Of a stretch of 64,000 nucleotides of DNA, positions 52,292-60,420 are shown piece by piece. Each line of letters starts with the position of its first letter. Position 1 is the stretch's first letter. The stretch covers positions 1-64,000 of the forward strand of contig JAEYUC010000057.1 in assembly GCA_023433705.1 (NCBI GenBank), given 5' to 3'. The translations under genes and the position numbers were made by a program. The stretch comes from Pseudomonadota bacterium (lineage in GTDB: Bacteria; Pseudomonadota; Gammaproteobacteria; Steroidobacterales; Steroidobacteraceae). The notes under the pieces were generated by a model, which did no database searches, was not told where the DNA came from, and worked only from the letters and a program-made list of their open reading frames with translations.

Positions 52292-53875
52292 ATGAGAATG
52301 GAAGCTCTCGGCGTGGCTTTATTTCGCTGTGCCGCGGTTATTTCCGTCCTTTCGCTCGCAGCCTGCGGTGGCGGAGACGGCGATGACAATGACAATGCTC
52401 CGCCGCCCGCGATCTCGACTTTCCAGGCGCAGGACGCCACGGCCACCGCGGGCATCGGCACCAGCCTGACCTTTACGTTCAGTGGCGGCACGGGCGTCGT
52501 CGATAATGGCGTCGGCAACGTCGTTTCGGGCACGCCCGCCTTCGTGACGCCGGCCAGCACGACTACCTACCGGCTCACGGTCACGAACACGGATGGTGAG
52601 ACCGCCACCGCGACGACTACCGTGACCGTGGTGCCCATGCCGGTGATCAACTGGCTCGAGGCGACGCCATCGACCGTGCGGCCCGGAGACAACGTCACGC
52701 TGACCGCGAGTTTCGGCGGTGGCACGGGAACCGTGTCCGGCCCTGGGGGCAACCTCGGCGCCATGACGTCCAACGTCGCATTCGCCACGCCGGTCACCGA
52801 AAATTCCACCTTCACGCTCACGGTCACGAGTCCCGCGGGCGTCGTCCTCACGCGCAGCGTCGACGTATCGACTTCCCGGTTCACGGCGACGGGTGGCCTG
52901 CAGTACGGCCGCATCGATCATCTGGCGAACACGCTGGACGATGGCCGGGCGCTCGTGTTGGGAGGCCGGACCGAGGGCGGGGTGAATGGCGTCCCCGAGG
53001 CGAGGGCCGAGATTTACGACCCGGCGACCGGGCAGTTCACCGCGGCCGGCGAACTGGATGCCGGGTTCGAACCCGTGAGCTCCACCGTGCTCGACGATGA
53101 CAGCGTCCTGGTAGTTAGTGACACGCAGGCCAGGATCTACGACCCGTCGACCGGGACCTTCACGCCCACGGGTTCGCCGCTCAAGTCGCGGCGTGGCCAC
53201 AGGGCGGTCCTGCTGGAGGACGGCCGGGTGTTGCTGGTCGGCGGCGCGGGCACCAGTGCGCAAATCGACAAGACGGCGGAGCTGTACGACCCGGCCACGG
53301 GAGACTTTTCGTACACGGCTGGCGAACATGCGCGCAATGCGGCCATGTTCAATCATTCGGTCGTGCGCCTGGATTCGGGCGAGGTCTTGATCTGCGGCGG
53401 GTACGACGGCTCCAATGGTCCTTCCGCGACGCCGCAGTGCGAGCTCTTCGATCCGGCGACCGGGACTTTCCAGCTGACGGACAGCATGTCGCGCTCGAGA
53501 ACCCTGGCGGCCATGAGCTTGCTCGCGGACGGTCGCGTGCTGATCGCCGGAGTGGATCCCGAAATCTACGATCCCGCCACCGAGACCTTCTCGCCAGCCA
53601 CCGGGGTGCCGTCGGTGCGCGTCTGCAGGGCGAACACGCTTTCGGACGGCAACGTGCTGCTCGTCGGCGTGACCGACCCGCAGACGCAGCAGGCGCTTCC
53701 GAACCTGCTGTTCGATCCGGTGGCGTCCGCGACCGAAGAGGTCGGGGACATGGTGACGGCGCGCGATTCCTGCGATTACCCGGTGGTCGCGCTGCCCGAA
53801 GGGCGCGCGCTCATCGCGGGCGGCCACGAGAATTCGCCGCCGATCGACTACGCAACGGCCGAAGTCTTCCACTGA
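52292..53875 (+). CDS. Kelch/beta-propeller lipoprotein
   Basis: 527 residues. Signal peptide with a good lipobox LAAC (Cys25), an Asp/Asn/Gly linker, two Ig-like beta-sandwich repeats (about 45-200, each ending TTTYRLTVTNTDGE or NSTFTLTVTSPAG), then a six- to seven-bladed Kelch/galactose-oxidase-type propeller with repeats of the form DGRVLLVGG and EIYDPATGTF. Outer-membrane or periplasm-facing lipoprotein; ligand unknown. The stop overlaps the glyoxalase start (TGATG), implying co-translation with unrelated-looking genes. Confidence 0.85.
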   Translation: MRMEALGVALFRCAAVISVLSLAACGGGDGDDNDNAPPPAISTFQAQDATATAGIGTSLTFTFSGGTGVVDNGVGNVVSGTPAFVTPASTTTYRLTVTNTDGETATATTTVTVVPMPVINWLEATPSTVRPGDNVTLTASFGGGTGTVSGPGGNLGAMTSNVAFATPVTENSTFTLTVTSPAGVVLTRSVDVSTSRFTATGGLQYGRIDHLANTLDDGRALVLGGRTEGGVNGVPEARAEIYDPATGQFTAAGELDAGFEPVSSTVLDDDSVLVVSDTQARIYDPSTGTFTPTGSPLKSRRGHRAVLLEDGRVLLVGGAGTSAQIDKTAELYDPATGDFSYTAGEHARNAAMFNHSVVRLDSGEVLICGGYDGSNGPSATPQCELFDPATGTFQLTDSMSRSRTLAAMSLLADGRVLIAGVDPEIYDPATETFSPATGVPSVRVCRANTLSDGNVLLVGVTDPQTQQALPNLLFDPVASATEEVGDMVTARDSCDYPVVALPEGRALIAGGHENSPPIDYATAEVFH

Positions 53876-54294
53876 TGAAGTACCTGCACACCATGGTGCG
53901 CGTCAGCGACGTCGATGCGTCGCTGAAATTCTATTGCGACGCGCTCGGTCTCGAAGTGCTTTCGCGCAAGGATTTTCCGCAGGGCAAGTTCACGCTCGTC
54001 TTTCTCGCGGCACCCGGCGACAGCAGCGCCCAGGTCGAGCTCACGCACAACTGGGAGCCCGAGACGTACACGGGCGGCCGCAACTTCGGACACCTCGCCT
54101 ACGCGGTCGACGACATCTACGCGGCCTGCGAACGTCTGCAGGAACACGGCGTGACGATCAACCGGCCGCCGCGCGACGGACGCATGGCATTCGTGCGCTC
54201 GCCCGACGGCATCTCGATCGAACTACTGCAGAAGGACGGCTCGCTGCCGCCGCGCGAGCCGTGGGCATCGATGCCCAACACCGGGAGCTGGTGA
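53875..54294 (+). CDS. gloA: Lactoylglutathione lyase (glyoxalase I)
   Basis: 139-residue enzyme converting the methylglyoxal-glutathione adduct to lactoylglutathione. All four metal ligands can be read: His5, Glu55, His73 and Glu116. Short, GloA-type, nickel-class length. Overlaps the preceding lipoprotein stop and the azlC start (GTGA). Confidence 0.94.
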   Translation: MKYLHTMVRVSDVDASLKFYCDALGLEVLSRKDFPQGKFTLVFLAAPGDSSAQVELTHNWEPETYTGGRNFGHLAYAVDDIYAACERLQEHGVTINRPPRDGRMAFVRSPDGISIELLQKDGSLPPREPWASMPNTGSW

Positions 54295-55022
54295 GCCGCA
54301 CCGATCCCACACGCCGGGAAGCCTTTCATCAGGGACAGCGGGCCATCCTGCACTCGCTGCCCGGCGCCGCCGCGTGGGGGCTCGTCAGCGGCGTCGCGAT
54401 GGTGAAGGGCGGGCTCGCCGTTCCATGGGCGATCCTGATGTCGCTGCTCGTGTACGCCGGTTCCGCGCAACTCGCGGCGCTGCCGCTCATCGTCGCGGGC
54501 GCGCCATTGTGGGTCATCGTGGCCACGGGCCTCATCACCAACCTGCGATTCGTCATCTACAGCGCGGCGATTCGGCCGTACTTCGCGCACGAGAGCCGTG
54601 GCAAACGCGCCGCGCTCGGGTTCTTCATGACGGATTTCACGTTCACTCTGTTCATGCGGCACGCGATGGAGAACACGCTGCCCGCGCGGCATCGTGATGC
54701 GTGGTTCGGCGGCGTGTGCTCGAACAACTGGATCACGTGGCAGGTGAGCGCGATCACCGGCATCGTGGCAGCCAGCTATGTTCCGACGGAATGGGGTCTC
54801 GAGTTCACGGGCACGCTCGCGTTGATCGCGCTCGTGGGTCCGTCACTCAAGGCGCGGCCCGCGCTCGTCGGTTTCGTCGTGGCCGCGCTGGTCGCGCTGC
54901 TCGCCTACGGATTGCCGTTCAAGCTCGGCCTGTTCTGCGGCGCGATCGCCGGCATCGTCGCCGCGACGCTCGCTGACAGCTGGCGGGAGCCCGGGCAACC
55001 CGCGCTCGAGAAGACGGCATGA
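54291..55022 (+). CDS. azlC: Branched-chain amino acid exporter, large subunit
   Basis: 243-residue AzlC/YgaZ family membrane protein with about seven helices; motifs PGAAAWGLVSGVAMVKGG, YAGSAQLAALPL and ITNLRFVIYSAA. GTG start overlaps the gloA stop. Works with AzlD in export of branched-chain or other neutral amino acids. Confidence 0.92.
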   Translation: MSRTDPTRREAFHQGQRAILHSLPGAAAWGLVSGVAMVKGGLAVPWAILMSLLVYAGSAQLAALPLIVAGAPLWVIVATGLITNLRFVIYSAAIRPYFAHESRGKRAALGFFMTDFTFTLFMRHAMENTLPARHRDAWFGGVCSNNWITWQVSAITGIVAASYVPTEWGLEFTGTLALIALVGPSLKARPALVGFVVAALVALLAYGLPFKLGLFCGAIAGIVAATLADSWREPGQPALEKTA

Positions 55023-55360
55023 ACGACGCGGTCGAAGGATTCGCGCTCGCGGTCGTCATCGTCGGGCTCGCGCTCACGACGTTCGTCACGCGCACCTCGT
55101 TCCTGCTCGCGGGCTCGCGCCTCAGGCTCGGGCACAAGGTCGAGACTGCACTGCGTTACGCGCCCGTGTGCACGCTGGCGGCCATCATCGTGCCCGACGT
55201 GCTGATTCACGGCCCCGCGCACGACTACGATTTTTCCCCGTTCAATCCGCGGCTCGTGGGCGCATTCGCGGCCGGCGTCTGGCTGTGTTTCTCGCGGAAC
55301 ATCATCGGTTGCCTGCTCACGGGAATGGCCGGTTACTCGCTCGCGCGCCTGTTTCTGTGA
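55019..55360 (+). CDS. azlD: Branched-chain amino acid exporter, small subunit
   Basis: 113-residue AzlD/YgaH-type membrane protein with four helices (VVIVGLALTTFVTRTSFLL, ALRYAPVCTLAAIIVPDVL). ATG overlaps the azlC stop. Location about 3 kb from ilvB fits branched-chain amino acid balance, but the genes are not in one operon. Confidence 0.92.
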   Translation: MNDAVEGFALAVVIVGLALTTFVTRTSFLLAGSRLRLGHKVETALRYAPVCTLAAIIVPDVLIHGPAHDYDFSPFNPRLVGAFAAGVWLCFSRNIIGCLLTGMAGYSLARLFL

Positions 55361-55404
55361 AGGCGGCTGAACCGAGTCCAGAATCTCCCGCACGCCTTGC
55401 TCTA

Positions 55405-55423
55405 ACTACGCACGCGGCGTAGT
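55405..55423. repeat. Short inverted repeat upstream of a small membrane protein gene
   Basis: ACTACGC (55405-55411) and GCGTAGT (55417-55423) form a perfect 7-bp dyad with a 5-base spacer. It may be an operator for the following gene or a weak terminator of azlD. It shares CTACG/CGTAG half-sites with the operator at 23577-23594. Confidence 0.4.
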
Positions 55424-55472
55424 GTCGGATCGTCGAGATAATTATTACTACAACCACGACGAGGGGAGAGGC

Positions 55473-55685
55473 ATGCAAAACATCGGTGGGCTCCTGGTGC
55501 TGCTGGGAGCGGGTTCGTTCGTCCTTCATCTCATGAACATGGAATTCATGCTGGTCGGCTGGGTGGACAACTGGGGTACGGGCGTCGGCAACGGCATCCG
55601 GATCGCGATGATCGTCGTCGGAGCGATCCTCTGGTTCGTCGGTCGTCAGCAGGCGGCGAAGTCGGAGTCTCCGCCGGCGTCATGA
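55473..55685 (+). CDS. Small two-helix membrane protein of unknown function
   Basis: 70 residues with two hydrophobic segments (IGGLLVLLGAGSFVLHLM and GIRIAMIVVGAILWFVG). A very strong GAGGGGAGAGG precedes the ATG at 55473, so this start is preferred to the GTG at 55422, which would add a polar Tyr/Asn-rich tail. I do not recognise a family. It overlaps the 3' end of the PAP2 gene by six bases. Confidence 0.65.
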   Translation: MQNIGGLLVLLGAGSFVLHLMNMEFMLVGWVDNWGTGVGNGIRIAMIVVGAILWFVGRQQAAKSESPPAS

Positions 55686-56423
55686 GCCAGCGCACCGCGC
55701 CGGCGTTGCCGCGCGCGGTGTTTCTCCCGCCGTCCCGCGATTCATCAGGAATCGCCGATATAGAAAAAGCTGCGAAAACCACACGACCGCGGCCGCGGCG
55801 AGATCGTGCGAGAGAAAGTGCGCGCCGCGGGCCTCCTGCCCGATAGAGAACGCGACGCCTGCGAGCACCCCCGCCACGAGCGCCATGCGCGACCGCCGCC
55901 GTGAACGGTTACGAAGCACGAAATACCCGCAAATCATCGCGAACCCGGACGACGAATGCGCGCCCGGAAAACATTGCGCACGCGGCAGCTCATCCGGACG
56001 GTCGGCGAGCAGCGCAATGTAGGGCCGGTCGCCGCCGAACCCGTGCAGACTCCAGGGACAATCGACATTCGTGACGCGCTTGAGGCCACCGACCAGCGCC
56101 ACCGACAGCACGATGGCGCCGGCCACGAAGCCGGCGTCCCGGCGCCAATGACGCCAGCGGTCGAAAAACAACGAAAGAACCCAGGCGGCGAGAGCCAATG
56201 CCGCCACCAGGCGCACCAGCCAGCGTCCGCCCGTATGAATGAGGTCGTGCGCCCACCAGGCGCCGGCGCCCATGCCCAGCCAGCGTTGCGAAGCCGCATC
56301 GAAGAACCACGCGTGCGCCAGCGTGCGATCCAGGTCGAACTCGAAGATGCAGACGAAGGCCGACGCGAAGGCGAGCGCGGGCCACAGCGCATGCGTGCGC
56401 CAGAAGGCCGGCGTGGCTCGCAT
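55680..56423 (-). CDS. PAP2-family phosphatase with atypical motifs
   Basis: About 247 residues and six membrane helices. The third PAP2 motif is recognisable (ARGAHFLSHDL, general form SRxxxxxHxxxD), and the second is PGAHSSSG in place of PSGH. The first (KxxxxxxRP) reads KRVTNVDCPW, with Cys instead of Arg. It resembles lipid A or undecaprenyl phosphatases, but substrate and activity are uncertain. Start set at the second ATG (56423) because AAAGG lies before it; 56438 is the alternative. Confidence 0.8.
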   Translation of the reverse strand: MRATPAFWRTHALWPALAFASAFVCIFEFDLDRTLAHAWFFDAASQRWLGMGAGAWWAHDLIHTGGRWLVRLVAALALAAWVLSLFFDRWRHWRRDAGFVAGAIVLSVALVGGLKRVTNVDCPWSLHGFGGDRPYIALLADRPDELPRAQCFPGAHSSSGFAMICGYFVLRNRSRRRSRMALVAGVLAGVAFSIGQEARGAHFLSHDLAAAAVVWFSQLFLYRRFLMNRGTAGETPRAATPARCAGS

Positions 56424-56532
56424 TGGAGTACCTTTCATCCAGCCGTTAGACGCAACATCCGCCGGAACCCCGGTGCGACGGGATCGGGCTCGTGGCGACG
56501 TCTAAGGGCGTGAGCAGAGACGAGGTGAGCGA

Positions 56533-57126
56533 GTGTCGGATGAGCTGGATCTGGTCGACCGGATGCGCCGGGGCGAGCAACGCGCCTTCGACCGCTTCTT
56601 CGACTCGTATGCGGGGCGGCTCGCGGCATTCGTCGCGCGCCGCAGTTCGCTCGACGCCGGCGGAATCGAGGACGTGGTGCAGATGACGATGATCAATGCC
56701 ATCCGGGGCCTCGCGACGTTTCGCGGGGGCGCTTCCCTCTTCACCTGGTTGTGCCAGATCAGCCGCAATCATCTCGCCGACGCCCGGCGCAAGGCGGCGC
56801 GACAGCCCGCGATGCAGAGTCTCGAAGAGCTCGCCGAGAAGCCCACGGCCACCGTCATCCAGCTCACGGACTTCCGTGATCCGCTCGATGAATGCGCGGG
56901 CGAATCCGAAATTCACGCCGTGCGGCTCGCGATCAATCGCCTGCCGCCGCATTACGCGCGCATCCTGGAACTGCGCTACGGAGACGAACTCACGGTGCCC
57001 GAGATCGCGGCTACGCTCGGAATCTCGGAAAGCGCGGCCGAATCGCAGCTCGCGCGCGCGAAGCAGGCATTTCGCGCCGACTGGGATCGGCAGACCAAAC
57101 TACCAAACACGCGGGAATCGTCATGA
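56533..57126 (+). CDS. ECF-type RNA polymerase sigma factor
   Basis: 197 residues with sigma region 2 (RAFDRFFDSYAGRLAAFV, VVQMTMINAIRG, FRGGASLFTWLCQISRNH) and region 4 (LPPHYARILELRYGDELTVPEIAATLGIS). GTG start with a GAGG upstream. Its stop overlaps the FecR-like gene (ATGA), and a TonB receptor gene follows, the arrangement of cell-surface signalling systems. Confidence 0.92.
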   Translation: MSDELDLVDRMRRGEQRAFDRFFDSYAGRLAAFVARRSSLDAGGIEDVVQMTMINAIRGLATFRGGASLFTWLCQISRNHLADARRKAARQPAMQSLEELAEKPTATVIQLTDFRDPLDECAGESEIHAVRLAINRLPPHYARILELRYGDELTVPEIAATLGISESAAESQLARAKQAFRADWDRQTKLPNTRESS

Positions 57127-58109
57127 ACGAAGACGAAGCCGAACGCGCATTGCGCGACAGCCTGCGAACTCCCGCGCTCTCCGCGGAAGCGCTGCAACGA
57201 ATTCGCAAGGCAACCGAAGCCGAATGGCGCGCCACCATCGCACAGCGTCCCGCGCGGCACTGGTGGTCGGCGATCGCCGCGGCCGCGCTGGTGGGAATCG
57301 CACTGGGCGCGGTCGGCGTCGCACTCGAGCCGTGGAAGCAGTCGGGGCCGGCGGTGGGACAGCTTGCGCGCGCACAGACGCCCGGCGTCGAGCGCGTCCG
57401 CGGCTGGTGGCCGGACGAGGAGCTGACCGATGGCGCGCAATTGCACGCGGGTGAAAACTTTGCGGTGCATGGCGCATCGCTGGTCTCACTACCGGCGGGC
57501 GGCAACCTGCGCATCGCGCCGGACTCGCGGATCGAGGTCCTCGCGGAGAACTCCATACGGCTTTCCTCGGGAGAGATGTACGTCGACATTCCGCGCGGCG
57601 CGCAGACCGATGGCTTCACCGTGGTCACGAATGCCGGGGCGTTCCGCCACGTCGGCACGCAGTTCGCGCTGGCGGTGGTGGACGGCGGCACGCGCCTGCG
57701 CGTGCGCGAAGGGCGCGTCGAGTGGAGCGCGGCCGACGGCAACTCCACCGTCGAAGCCGGCACCGAGGTGTTCATCGATCGAAACCACAACGTGATGCGT
57801 CGCGATACCGATCCCGCCGGCGCGGAGTGGTCCTGGATAGAAGCGCTCGCGCCGGCGATCGACATCGAGGATCAGCCGCTCGCGGCGTTCCTCGACTGGG
57901 TGGCGCGCGAAACCGGCCGACAGATCGTCGTCGCCGACGAGCAGACCCGTGCGCAGATCGAGGCCATCCGCACGCACGGCAATGTCCGGGGCCTTACTCC
58001 GATGCAGGCGCTCACGGCGGTCATGTCCTCGACCTCGCTGAAACTCGATGTGAGCGCCGACGCGATCCGCGTAAGCTTCGCGGGTGAGACTGCGCGACCG
58101 CCTGGTTAG
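57123..58109 (+). CDS. FecR-like anti-sigma/sensor protein
   Basis: 328 residues: cytoplasmic N-terminus (about 1-46) for sigma binding, one membrane helix (WWSAIAAAALVGIALGAVG), a periplasmic FecR beta-domain (IRLSSGEMYVDIPRG, FRHVGTQFALAV, LRVREGRVEW), and a C-terminal STN-like module (IDIEDQPLAAFLDWVARETG to about 320). The STN-like end probably contacts the receptor's signalling domain. The end overlaps the receptor gene by 26 bases. Confidence 0.88.
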   Translation: MNEDEAERALRDSLRTPALSAEALQRIRKATEAEWRATIAQRPARHWWSAIAAAALVGIALGAVGVALEPWKQSGPAVGQLARAQTPGVERVRGWWPDEELTDGAQLHAGENFAVHGASLVSLPAGGNLRIAPDSRIEVLAENSIRLSSGEMYVDIPRGAQTDGFTVVTNAGAFRHVGTQFALAVVDGGTRLRVREGRVEWSAADGNSTVEAGTEVFIDRNHNVMRRDTDPAGAEWSWIEALAPAIDIEDQPLAAFLDWVARETGRQIVVADEQTRAQIEAIRTHGNVRGLTPMQALTAVMSSTSLKLDVSADAIRVSFAGETARPPG

Positions 58110-60366
58110 AACCTGCGCGATATTTTCACTGGTATTTTCGGCGGCACTGTGGGCCGCCGACGGCGCCGCGGCGCGCACCGTCGACGCGTTGTTGCGCGAA
58201 CTCGAAGCGCAGGGCGTCGACGTGATCTACAGCTCCGATCTCGTCCCGGCGGGACTCGCGGCGCCCGAAGGCTTGCAAGGAACGCCCTTGCAGCGTGCCC
58301 GGGCGGCGCTCGCATCGCATGGCCTGGCACTGCGCGAGCTCGCGCCCAATCGCTACGTCGTGGTGCGGCCGGAGCCGCCGCCGGTCGCTCCCTCGCCGGC
58401 CGACGAGCCGCTGCAGGAAATCTCCGTCTACGCGAGCCGATACTCGATGGCCGCGCGCGGTGTCGGCGAGCCACGCGAGATGTCCGCGACCGACATCGAA
58501 ATGGTGCCCGGCAGTCACGACGATGCATTGCGCGCGCTGCACTCACTGCCCGGGCTCGCGACGAATATTTCGGGGCGGCCGTACATACGCGGCTCGCTCA
58601 GCGAAGACGTGCTCGTGCGCTACGACGACGTCACGCTGCTCGATCCCTTTCATCTCAAGAATTTCCAGAGCCTGATCAGCGCGATCGATCCGGCGACGAT
58701 CGAGCGCGTCGAGGTGTTCAGCGGTGGGTTTCCCGTGCGCTACGGCACTCGCTCGGGCGGCGTCATCGCGATCGACGCGCCGTCGCGCGCCGCCGGCTAC
58801 GAGAATCGCGCCGCCGCCAGCCTGATCTCGGCGGGCGTATCGTCAATGGGACGCAGCGAACGTTGGCCGGTCGAATGGGTCGCCGCGATCCGGCGCAGCA
58901 CGATCGATCTGCTCGATCCGATCGAGGACGATTTCGGGCGACCGCAATTCAGCGATTCGCTGGGACGTCTGCGCTGGAACCAGGACCACGGCGCGTGGAC
59001 GCTGGGCTGGCTGTTGCTCGATGACCGCATCGAACTCGGCAACCAGGGCGACGAGGAGATCGCCAACGCGACGTATCGCGACCAGTACCTGTGGCTCGCG
59101 CGCGATCTGGAATTCGGCTCATCGTTGCGGACCCGCGCGACGGCGGTCCTCACGAATTCACACCGGCATCGCGACGGCATCCTCGACAACCCTGGAGTCG
59201 CGAGTGGCTCGCTCGCCGAAACTTCGGACTTCGAGCGCATCGAGCTCGACAACGTGTGGACGCTCGATCGCGGCCCGCATGTCACCTACACGTTTGGCGG
59301 CGCGGCGGCGGTTTCGCACGCCGAGTACGACTACACGCGCACCGCGCTCTACGATCCGGCCGTGGCGGCCGCGTTCGGCCGAAGTGTCGCGAACGACCTG
59401 ACTACCGCATTGCGGCCACGTGTGTTCACCTACGCGCTGCACGCGGCGCGCCGCCAGAAATGGGAGCGCTTCGAAGCCGAGATCGGCGTGCGGCTGGACG
59501 GACAGCACTACAACCTCGGCGGCGACCACACTCAATTCAGCCCGCGCCTGAACCTGCGCTACGACGCGAGCGATCGTCTGCGCGTGTACGCGTCGGCGGG
59601 CCGGTTCACACAGTCGCAACACGTGGAAGAGTGGCGCATCGAGGAGGCGCAAGCCACCGCCGATTCCGCCCAGGTCGCCGTGCACACCATCGTCGGACTC
59701 ACTTACGAGACACCGGGGGCGACGCAGCTCGGGCTCGAGCTGTATACGAAGCGCTGGACGACCACGGCGCCGTACTTCGACAGCCGACTCGGTCCGCTAT
59801 CGCTCCTGCCGGACCTGGGGCCCGACCGGATCCGTGTCGAACCGGCGAAATCGGAAAGTTCGGGCCTCGAGTTCAGTGTCCGCAAGCCGTTCACCAGCCG
59901 CGTCACGGGATGGACGACGTTGAGCTGGTCGCGGGTCGCCGACGACATCGGCGACGGCGACGTGTTGCGCAGTTGGGACCAGCCATTGGCAGCCACGCTC
60001 GGGCTTGGGTGGAGCGGCTCGCGCGCCAGCGTTTCCGCACTCGCGGGCTGGCATCGCGGGTGGCCACGCACGCCGCTCGCGATCGTGTCGGCGAGCGGTG
60101 AGCCGGACTCGCTCCTGGTGGGCAATCGCAACGATGAGCGCTGGCGCGATTACTACACCTTCGACCTGCGCGGCAGCTGGACCTGGCCGCTTTCCACGGG
60201 CGATTTCAAGATCGTGCTCGAGGCGACCAACGCGACGAATCTCGACAACGAATGTTGTTCCGCGATCTCGCGCGGATCCGATGGTCTGCTCGCGATCGAG
60301 ACAGATCACTGGTTGCCGGCCATCGTGAACATCGGTTTCTCCTACACCTGGGGGAAGCCGGACTAG
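58084..60366 (+). CDS. TonB-dependent receptor with N-terminal signalling (STN) domain
   Basis: 760 residues: signal peptide (about 1-30), STN domain (TVDALLRELEAQGVDVIYSS to about 95), linker, plug (about 110-240 with YIRGSLSEDVLVRYDDV and VEVFSGGFPVRYGTRSGG), and a beta-barrel. Receptor of the ECF/FecR system, so the ligand itself should induce expression. The final residue is Asp, not the usual Phe/Trp. GTG start at 58084, inside the FecR-like gene. Ligand unknown; iron chelates, B12 and glycans are all possible. Confidence 0.88.
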   Translation: MRLRDRLVRTCAIFSLVFSAALWAADGAAARTVDALLRELEAQGVDVIYSSDLVPAGLAAPEGLQGTPLQRARAALASHGLALRELAPNRYVVVRPEPPPVAPSPADEPLQEISVYASRYSMAARGVGEPREMSATDIEMVPGSHDDALRALHSLPGLATNISGRPYIRGSLSEDVLVRYDDVTLLDPFHLKNFQSLISAIDPATIERVEVFSGGFPVRYGTRSGGVIAIDAPSRAAGYENRAAASLISAGVSSMGRSERWPVEWVAAIRRSTIDLLDPIEDDFGRPQFSDSLGRLRWNQDHGAWTLGWLLLDDRIELGNQGDEEIANATYRDQYLWLARDLEFGSSLRTRATAVLTNSHRHRDGILDNPGVASGSLAETSDFERIELDNVWTLDRGPHVTYTFGGAAAVSHAEYDYTRTALYDPAVAAAFGRSVANDLTTALRPRVFTYALHAARRQKWERFEAEIGVRLDGQHYNLGGDHTQFSPRLNLRYDASDRLRVYASAGRFTQSQHVEEWRIEEAQATADSAQVAVHTIVGLTYETPGATQLGLELYTKRWTTTAPYFDSRLGPLSLLPDLGPDRIRVEPAKSESSGLEFSVRKPFTSRVTGWTTLSWSRVADDIGDGDVLRSWDQPLAATLGLGWSGSRASVSALAGWHRGWPRTPLAIVSASGEPDSLLVGNRNDERWRDYYTFDLRGSWTWPLSTGDFKIVLEATNATNLDNECCSAISRGSDGLLAIETDHWLPAIVNIGFSYTWGKPD

Positions 60367-60420
60367 CGGCGTACCAGGAAGGAGCGACGGGTTCGGTGCG
60401 GCGGTGACGTCTCACCGCGC

